Source: an uncultured bacterium
GTDB lineage: Bacteria; Patescibacteriota; Minisyncoccia; Phycocordibacterales; Phycocordibacteraceae
Assembly: GCA_938008595.1 (NCBI GenBank)
Contig: CALLKD010000102.1
Location: 1-9,953 of the forward strand
DNA length: 9,953 nucleotides
Direction: 5' to 3'
The translations under genes were made by a program, and so were the position numbers. This document shows positions 5,749 through 9,953 of this stretch, piece by piece. Within the stretch, counting starts at the first letter, position 1. The number at the start of each line of letters is the position of its first letter. The notes under the pieces are model-generated. The model ran no database searches and had not been told where the DNA came from. It saw only the letters and a list, made by a program, of their open reading frames with translations.

Positions 5749-5767
5749 GCTCCTCGGAGCTCTTTTT
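5749..5767 (+). promoter_or_regulatory. Leader hairpin plus T tract before rpsN
   Basis: GCTC (5749-5752), a four-base loop and GAGC (5757-5760) are followed by TCTTTTT and three bases to the ATG. A GGAG lies inside the hairpin, 11 bases from the start, so it would be a poor, partly hidden ribosome site. The design parallels the rpsS leader. Confidence 0.45.
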
Positions 5768-5770
5768 CGT

Positions 5771-6040
5771 ATGGCTAAAACTTCACAGATTGCGCGAAAC
5801 GCAAAGAAAATTAAGCTCGTAGCTCGCTTTGCTGAAAAGCGTGCTGCTCTTAAACTTGCTGGTGACTCAGAAGGTCTCCAGAAGCTTCCACGTAACTCTT
5901 CACCAAGCCGCGTAAAGAACCGCTGTGCCGTCTCAGGACGCTCACGTGGATACTTGCGTGACTTTGGACTTTCTCGTATTCAGTTCCGCGAACTTGCTCG
6001 TGAAGGCAAGATTCCGGGAGTAAAAAAATCATCATGGTAA
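5771..6040 (+). CDS. rpsN: 30S ribosomal protein S14, zinc-independent form
   Basis: S14 is in the 30S head and is needed late in assembly. The 89-residue product ends with the conserved [34 protein letters not shown] region. It has a single cysteine (NRCAVSG) and lacks the two CxxC pairs of the 61-residue zinc form, so it is the C-minus type. It is about 12 residues shorter than the E. coli protein and similar in size to the zinc-free paralogue known in Bacillus. It is the first gene after promoter P2. Its last seven bases (6034-6040) overlap the start of rpsH in the arrangement ATGGTAA, which indicates translational coupling. Confidence 0.97.
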   Translation: MAKTSQIARNAKKIKLVARFAEKRAALKLAGDSEGLQKLPRNSSPSRVKNRCAVSGRSRGYLRDFGLSRIQFRELAREGKIPGVKKSSW

Positions 6041-6426
6041 CAGACCGCGTAGGAGATTTCATAATTCGTCTTAAGAATGCTGGTGCAATCAGCAACACGT
6101 CTATTACTGCACCTCACTCTAAGCATGTTGAGCAGATTGCAAACAAGCTTAAGGATCTAGGCTTCGTTGAGCGTGTTGATGTTGTTAAGGACTTCCCAAA
6201 GAAGCTCGTAGTAACACTTGCATACGACGAGAACGGTGATCACAAGATCCACGATGTAAAGCGCATCTCAAAGCCAGGACGCAGACTCTATGTTTCTTCA
6301 ACAGAAGCACACACCGTAAAGAACGGTCTTGGAGCGCGCCTCATCTCAACACCAAAGGGAGTTCTCGCTGATAAGGAAGCACGTAAGGTGCGCGCTGGGG
6401 GAGAAGTATTGTTTGAAATCTGGTAA
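6034..6426 (+). CDS. rpsH: 30S ribosomal protein S8
   Basis: S8 binds 16S rRNA helix 21 directly and in E. coli represses the spc operon by binding its mRNA. The 130-residue product has the normal length: [14 protein letters not shown] at the start, a central domain including [22 protein letters not shown], and the rRNA-binding C-terminal domain with [15 protein letters not shown] and GGEVLFEIW. The STPKG stretch corresponds to the conserved STSKG. The ATG overlaps the rpsN stop by seven bases. The stop is doubled (TAATAA). I did not identify an S8-binding mimic in the rplE or rpsN leader. Confidence 0.98.
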   Translation: MVTDRVGDFIIRLKNAGAISNTSITAPHSKHVEQIANKLKDLGFVERVDVVKDFPKKLVVTLAYDENGDHKIHDVKRISKPGRRLYVSSTEAHTVKNGLGARLISTPKGVLADKEARKVRAGGEVLFEIW

Positions 6427-6436
6427 TAAATTCTAT

Positions 6437-6970
6437 ATGTCACGCCTTGCTAAGAAACCAATTGCTATACCCGCCAAAGTAACCGTAACAACAGACGGTG
6501 GCGTGCTTACAGTAAAAGGTCCAAAGGAGACTTTGACACAGGATATCCACTCAACAATTTCAATCGAGGTTACCCCTGAAGGTGTTGTTATTGCTGCAAA
6601 GAATAACTCAAAGCTTTCAAACGCTCTTACCGGCACCTTTGCAGCACTATTGCACTCAATGATGATCGGTGTTGAAACACCATGGAAGAAAGTACTTGTA
6701 CTAAAGGGTGTGGGATACAAGGTTGAACTCAAGGGCAATGATCTTGTGTTTAACGTTGGATTCTCTCATCAGGTAGTTGTGCCAGTACCACAGGGTCTTA
6801 CTGCGGTAGTTGAAAAGAGCACTATTCGCATCGAAGGTGCTGATAAGCAGCGTGTTGGTCAGTTTGCTGCAGAGATCCGCGACATCAAGCGCCCTGAGCC
6901 ATACCTTGGAAAGGGAATCGCATACGAAGGAGAAGTTATCCGCCGTAAGCAAGGTAAGAAGGCTGTTTAA
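6437..6970 (+). CDS. rplF: 50S ribosomal protein L6
   Basis: L6 stabilises the sarcin-ricin loop region and the base of the L7/L12 stalk. The 177-residue product equals the E. coli length and has two duplicated domains. The first opens with SRLAKKPIAIPAKVTV and includes LTVKGPKETLT. The second contains LKGVGYKVELKG and ends with the conserved IRDIKRPEPYLGKGIAYEGEVIRRKQGKK. The frame stays open upstream into rpsH, but the start at 6437 gives the family N-terminus and leaves a ten-base gap after the rpsH stop. The leader AAATTCTAT has no Shine-Dalgarno site. Confidence 0.98.
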   Translation: MSRLAKKPIAIPAKVTVTTDGGVLTVKGPKETLTQDIHSTISIEVTPEGVVIAAKNNSKLSNALTGTFAALLHSMMIGVETPWKKVLVLKGVGYKVELKGNDLVFNVGFSHQVVVPVPQGLTAVVEKSTIRIEGADKQRVGQFAAEIRDIKRPEPYLGKGIAYEGEVIRRKQGKKAV

Positions 6971-6979
6971 TCTATTTAT

Positions 6980-7330
6980 ATGACTCGACTAGGAACTACA
7001 AAGAAAGAACTTCGCGACCGACGTCACACGCGTGTTCGCGCTAGCATCTCAAAGAACAACGACCGCCCTCGTCTTGCTATCTTCCGTTCAAACCGCTTTG
7101 TTTCAGCGCAGGTTATTGATGACAGCAAGGGTCACACACTTGCAAGTGCACATGGACGTGAGTTCAAGGGTGCACAGTCTCTCCAGGCTGCACAGGTTGG
7201 AAAGGTTGTTGCTGAGCGCGCTAAGGCTGCTGGTGTTACCGATGTAGTGTTTGACCGTGGAGGATATGCCTATGCTGCACAGGTTAAAGCACTTGCGGAT
7301 GCTGCACGTGAAGCTGGACTTAACTTTTAA
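6980..7330 (+). CDS. rplR: 50S ribosomal protein L18
   Basis: L18 binds 5S rRNA and, with L5, forms the central protuberance. The 116-residue product has the usual basic N-terminus ([37 protein letters not shown]) and C-terminal half with [44 protein letters not shown], where FDRGGYxYxxxVKALA and GLxF are family hallmarks. It lies nine bases after rplF, with ATCTATTTAT before the ATG and no Shine-Dalgarno site. Length and motifs are ordinary. Confidence 0.98.
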   Translation: MTRLGTTKKELRDRRHTRVRASISKNNDRPRLAIFRSNRFVSAQVIDDSKGHTLASAHGREFKGAQSLQAAQVGKVVAERAKAAGVTDVVFDRGGYAYAAQVKALADAAREAGLNF

Positions 7331-7335
7331 TTATT

Positions 7336-7941
7336 ATGAATGACACCATGACTGAGACTGAAGTAATCGAAACTCCTGTTGTTGCAGAAGAGGCTCTTCC
7401 TGTAGCTGAGGAAACACCGGTTGCTGAAGTGCAAGCTCCTCGTGCTCGCACCGGAGCACGCGGTGCACAGCGTGGTGGTCGTTCTCGTGAACGCGCTCCT
7501 CGTGAGCGAAGTGAATTCGAGCAGGCTACTCTTGAAGTGCGTCGTGTAGCTCGTGTTATGGCAGGAGGTCGCCGCTTCTCATTCAGCGTTACTATTGTTA
7601 TCGGTGACAAGAAGGGACGTGTTGGTGTAGGTCTTGGAAAGGGGGCTGACACTGCTCTTGCAATTGATAAGGCAGTACGCTCTGCAAAGAAGCATCTCAT
7701 TACTGTTCCTCTCACGAAGAGCCGCTCAATTGAGCACGATGTGCACGCAACTAACGGATCTTCAACAGTTGAGATCAAGCCTTCAGTTGGCCGTGGACTC
7801 GTTGCTGGATCTGCTATGCGTACTGTTCTTGAACACGCTGGTGTTACCGATGTGGTTACCAAGATCCAGAGCCGCACAAAGAACAAGCTTACTATTGCTC
7901 GCGCAACAGTAGAGGCTCTTAAGACACTTCAGACTCGCTAG
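7336..7941 (+). CDS. rpsE: 30S ribosomal protein S5 with long N-terminal extension
   Basis: S5 shapes the mRNA entry channel and affects decoding accuracy. The conserved part runs from about residue 58: VMAGGRRFSFSVTIVIGDKKGRVGVGLGKG (75-103) and, later, PSVGRGLVAGSAMRTVLEHAGVTDVV (149-174). At 201 residues it exceeds the 167 of E. coli because of an extension of roughly 50 residues. This begins acidic (E/V/A/P/T-rich, residues 1-34) and turns strongly basic (RARTGARGAQRGGRSRERAPRER, 36-58 region). The ATG at 7336 follows rplR by five bases; ATG 7348 is a possible alternative that removes four residues. No Shine-Dalgarno site is present. Only ten bases separate it from rplO, leaving no room for rpmD (L30). 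Confidence 0.98.
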   Translation: MNDTMTETEVIETPVVAEEALPVAEETPVAEVQAPRARTGARGAQRGGRSRERAPRERSEFEQATLEVRRVARVMAGGRRFSFSVTIVIGDKKGRVGVGLGKGADTALAIDKAVRSAKKHLITVPLTKSRSIEHDVHATNGSSTVEIKPSVGRGLVAGSAMRTVLEHAGVTDVVTKIQSRTKNKLTIARATVEALKTLQTR

Positions 7942-7951
7942 TACTATTTTT

Positions 7952-8407
7952 ATGCAAATCAACACACTACAAGCAAAGAGCCCTCGTGTAACTAGCGCCC
8001 GTGTTGGACGTGGAGGAACTCGTGGAAAGACCTCTGGTCGTGGCACCAAGGGACAGAACGCTCGTTCAGGACACAAAAAGCGTCCAGAAATTCGCGACAC
8101 TATCAAGAAGCTTCCTAAGCGTCGTGGATTTGGAAAGAACCGTTCTCGTACTGTTCGTCCACAGACTATCTTCACACCGGTTAACCTTGGAGCACTTGAG
8201 AAGAACTTTGCTGCAGGAGAGGCAGTTAGCCCAATCACCCTCATCAAGAAGGGACTCGTAGGTTCTTCAGGTGGATTCATTCTTCCGGTTAAGATCCTCG
8301 GTACTGGTACGCTTACAAAGAAGCTTATTGTTACCGACTGTATTGCGTCAGACGCTGCTCGCAGCGCAATTGAGAAGGCGGGCGGTTCTTTTACTGCGAC
8401 CCCCTAA
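7952..8407 (+). CDS. rplO: 50S ribosomal protein L15
   Basis: L15 is a late-assembly 50S protein with a long extended N-terminal arm in 23S rRNA. The 151-residue product has the normal length. The arm includes RVGRGGTRGKTSGRGTKGQNARSG (18-41) and PKRRGFGKN, both family signatures. The globular C-terminal part includes VNLGALEKNFAAGEAV and VKILGTGTLTKKLIV. It follows rpsE directly where most bacteria have rpmD. The leader is TACTATTTTT-ATG, without a Shine-Dalgarno site. Confidence 0.98.
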   Translation: MQINTLQAKSPRVTSARVGRGGTRGKTSGRGTKGQNARSGHKKRPEIRDTIKKLPKRRGFGKNRSRTVRPQTIFTPVNLGALEKNFAAGEAVSPITLIKKGLVGSSGGFILPVKILGTGTLTKKLIVTDCIASDAARSAIEKAGGSFTATP

Positions 8408-8428
8408 GAAGCTACTTAATTCGAGCCT

Positions 8429-9700
8429 ATGATTACACAATTCTTCCATAAGCTCAGCGTTGTTTTCACCGACAGAGCGCTCCGCACCCGTATCTTTTTC
8501 CTACTAGCTGCTATTGCAGTCTTTAGGTTCCTTTCTGCTATCCCTGTTCCAGGAGTAAATCGTGCTGCACTTGAGCAGTTCTTCCAGAGTAACCAGTTTC
8601 TTGGTCTCTTGAACGTATTTTCTGGAGGAGGGTTCTCACACATCTCACTCGTACTGCTTGGTGTTGGTCCATACATTACGGCTTCAATCATAATGCAGCT
8701 TGCAACTGTTATATTCCCGCAGGTAAAGGAGATGTACAGCGAGGAAGGGGAAGCAGGACGCACCCGTTTCATTTCTATTTCTCGTATGATCACCGTACCT
8801 ATTGCCATCGTGCAGGGTATTGCCTTCCTTACGCTCCTTGAGACACAGGGTATTTTGAACCCACTTTCACGTGCTGCGTTTGCCGGTGATGTGCTCGTAG
8901 TTGCCGCAGGATCACTTCTACTTATGTGGATTGGTGAGCTTATCACCGAGTTCGGTATTGGAAACGGTGTTTCTCTAATCATCTTTGCGGGTATCGTCTC
9001 ACGTCTTCCAAGCGGTATTTCACAGGCACTCTTCTCAGCAACGACTGCTAACATTCCTGCGTACATAGGGTTTGCACTTCTTGCACTCGCTGTTATCTAC
9101 GCCGTTGTTATGGTGGCTGATGCAGAGCGCTCTATTCCAATTGCCTATGCTCGCCAGGGACGCACAGGAGGAGGAACAAATGCTGCAACCTACCTTCCAA
9201 TCCGCCTTCTTCAGGCAGGGGTTATTCCGATCATCTTCGCACTCTCACTCCTTCTTCTTCCGCAGCTTGCGATTGCAGGACTTAGCGCTCTGCATGTTGG
9301 AGGAATGGCAACGGCATCTCGCTTCTACGCAGCGTTTGCTGCAAATGCATGGGAGTACAGTGCCGTATACTTTGCACTCGTTGTTATGTTTACGTACTTC
9401 TACACGGCAATTACATTTGAGCCAAAGCGTGTAGCTGACAACCTACAGAAGTCTGGAGCCTTTGTTCCAGGTGTACGTCCAGGACGTGAGACAGAAAGCT
9501 ACATTGCTACGGTGGTGAACCGCATCACTCTTCCAGGAGCACTCTTCCTCGGACTTGTTGCGGTTATCCCATTCATCATCAAGGGACTTACGGGAATCTC
9601 TGCGATCCTTGTTGGTGGTACTGCACTTCTTATTGCCGTACAGGTACTTCTTGACCTCGTGCGTAAGATTGATGCACAGGTTTCACTTCGCGAATACTAG
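8429..9700 (+). CDS. secY: Preprotein translocase subunit SecY
   Basis: SecY forms the protein-conducting channel of the SecYEG complex in the cytoplasmic membrane. The 423-residue product fits ten membrane helices. Visible landmarks are TM1 with FRFLSAIPVPGV (32-43), the plug/TM2 region GGGFSHISLVLLGVGPYITASIIMQL (66-91), GIGNGVSL (176-183), the cytosolic loop after TM6 (IAYARQGRTGGGT, 238-250), TM7 with AGVIPIIFA (263-271), and the SecA/ribosome-contact loop ADNLQKSGAFVPGVRPG (336-352), where Arg350 aligns with the essential E. coli Arg357. It is the last gene of the unit, 21 bases after rplO, and is followed by a terminator instead of the common adk-map-infA continuation. The start follows GAGCCT with no Shine-Dalgarno site. 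Confidence 0.98.
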   Translation: MITQFFHKLSVVFTDRALRTRIFFLLAAIAVFRFLSAIPVPGVNRAALEQFFQSNQFLGLLNVFSGGGFSHISLVLLGVGPYITASIIMQLATVIFPQVKEMYSEEGEAGRTRFISISRMITVPIAIVQGIAFLTLLETQGILNPLSRAAFAGDVLVVAAGSLLLMWIGELITEFGIGNGVSLIIFAGIVSRLPSGISQALFSATTANIPAYIGFALLALAVIYAVVMVADAERSIPIAYARQGRTGGGTNAATYLPIRLLQAGVIPIIFALSLLLLPQLAIAGLSALHVGGMATASRFYAAFAANAWEYSAVYFALVVMFTYFYTAITFEPKRVADNLQKSGAFVPGVRPGRETESYIATVVNRITLPGALFLGLVAVIPFIIKGLTGISAILVGGTALLIAVQVLLDLVRKIDAQVSLREY

Positions 9701-9722
9701 GATTTGTCATAGAGGGGAGAAT

Positions 9723-9752
9723 AAAAGACCACCTTGCATACGGTGGTCTTTT
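9723..9752. terminator. Terminator after secY
   Basis: AAAAGACCACC (9723-9733) and GGTGGTCTTTT (9742-9752) form a perfect 11-bp stem around an eight-base loop, with T4 at the 3' edge on the + strand. The matching A4 makes it usable on both strands. It lies 22 bases after the secY stop. Confidence 0.88.
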
Positions 9753-9790
9753 GTGGTTTAGTTCTGTAACTGTTCTTTGAGTGAAGTATA

Positions 9791-9844
9791 GGTTCGCCAT
9801 AGCAGAAAGCGGCTTAGAAGGGCTGTTCTCTGCTGTGGCGAATC
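9791..9844 (+). ncRNA. Candidate structured RNA hairpin downstream of secY
   Basis: Bases 9791-9806 pair with 9829-9844 over 16 positions, including two G-U pairs, around a 22-base loop. The outer part is TTCGCC/GGCGAA and the inner part AGCAGA/TCTGCT. A small TCGG-GTTA-CCGA hairpin (9843-9854) follows. The G-U pairs favour an RNA structure over a DNA palindrome. No T run follows, so it is not an obvious terminator. It could be a leader element of the next gene or a small RNA. I do not recognise an RNA family. Confidence 0.35.
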
Positions 9845-9892
9845 GGGTTACCGAATGTCGTTGTGCAGCAAATTCCAATCAGGAGATGGGGT

Positions 9893-9953
9893 GTGTCCCA
9901 AGAACATTCAATTACAGAAATCAAGAATCGCCTCTCAGGGCTAGTCAATTCGG
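9893..9953 (+). CDS. Possible start of a further gene, truncated by window end
   Basis: A GTG at 9893 opens a frame that stays open to the window edge and reads VSQEHSITEIKNRLSGLVNS, a plausible helical N-terminus. AGGAG (9881-9885) lies seven bases before the GTG, a good Shine-Dalgarno position. An ATG at 9886 in another frame is also open to the edge but overlaps the AGGAG spacing and reads less like a protein. Twenty codons are too few to name a family, and it does not match the start of adk or map, the genes often found after secY. Confidence 0.35.
   Translation, partial: MSQEHSITEIKNRLSGLVNS

Noticed and set aside
5077..5770. Direct repeats at the ends of the orphan-gene insertion as target-site duplications
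   Set aside because: Only short A-rich similarities (AAAGA) occur on both sides, no better than chance, so a transposition mechanism is not supported.
6329..6436. Upstream extension of rplF to an earlier in-frame ATG
   Set aside because: It would overlap rpsH by about 100 bases. The start at 6437 gives the conserved L6 N-terminus and the normal 177-residue length.
7320..7886. Long antisense open frame opposite rpsE (188 codons)
   Set aside because: It mirrors rpsE codon bias, is rich in R, T, S and A, and has no start signal or recognisable domain.
8416..9066. Long antisense open frame opposite secY (216 codons)
   Set aside because: It is antisense to an unambiguous secY; its composition follows from secY codon bias, with no leader signal or recognisable domain.
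9855..9944. 29-codon frame starting at ATG 9855
   Set aside because: It is very short, has no Shine-Dalgarno site, starts within a small hairpin, and ends before the window edge.
1..9953. CRISPR array, insertion sequence or tRNA gene
   Set aside because: No regularly spaced direct repeats, no transposase-like product or terminal inverted repeats, and no tRNA-like cloverleaf were seen in the intergenic regions.

Overview
The window is almost entirely the second half of the bacterial S10 and spc ribosomal-protein clusters. In order on the + strand: the last codons of rplB (L2), then rpsS, rplV, rpsC, rplP, rpmC, rpsQ, rplN, rplX, rplE, rpsN, rpsH, rplF, rplR, rpsE, rplO and secY. The organism is most likely a member of the Patescibacteria/CPR, probably a Parcubacteria-type lineage. 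The support is: no rpmD (L30) gene between rpsE and rplO, an L16 with a short insertion near its N-terminus, r-protein starts without Shine-Dalgarno sites, and a DUF4163/DUF3298-type membrane protein beside the cluster. The lineage is inferred from gene content, not from a tree. All complete genes end in TAA or TAG and none needs an in-frame TGA, so there is no sign of UGA recoding.

Layout. Bases 1-26 are Illumina adapter left on the contig end, not genome. Bases 28-75 encode the C-terminus of L2, followed by a perfect 36-bp palindromic terminator (91-126). The expected L2-S19 junction is then broken by about 1.3 kb holding a small coiled-coil gene (186-488, +) and a convergent gene for a membrane-anchored PdaC/RsiV-like protein (504-1331, -). 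A promoter at 1394-1422 starts the unit rpsS to rplE (1460-5076), which ends in a 13-bp terminator hairpin. A second break at the L5-S14 junction holds one orphan gene (5207-5617). It has a strong Shine-Dalgarno site and lies between two terminator-like hairpins. A second promoter with the same core as the first (5712-5740) starts rpsN to secY (5771-9700), which is closed by an 11-bp terminator. The last 200 bases hold a 16-bp RNA hairpin candidate and possibly the start of another gene.

How it works together. The r-proteins build both ribosomal subunits, and SecY is the channel through which many products leave the cytosol. The usual single super-operon is here cut into separately promoted blocks. 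The two promoters share the core TGCGTTGACAG-N16-TACATT, and both leaders carry a small GC hairpin plus a T tract just before the first ATG. This could keep the blocks co-expressed despite the interruptions. The main points for a second look are these two breaks with their shared promoter/leader design, the orphan 136-residue protein, the contrast in translation-initiation signals between r-protein genes and inserted genes, and some unusual r-protein features (L16 Arg81 position is Gly; zinc-free S14; extended S5 and S19). No new defence, mobile or CRISPR system was found.
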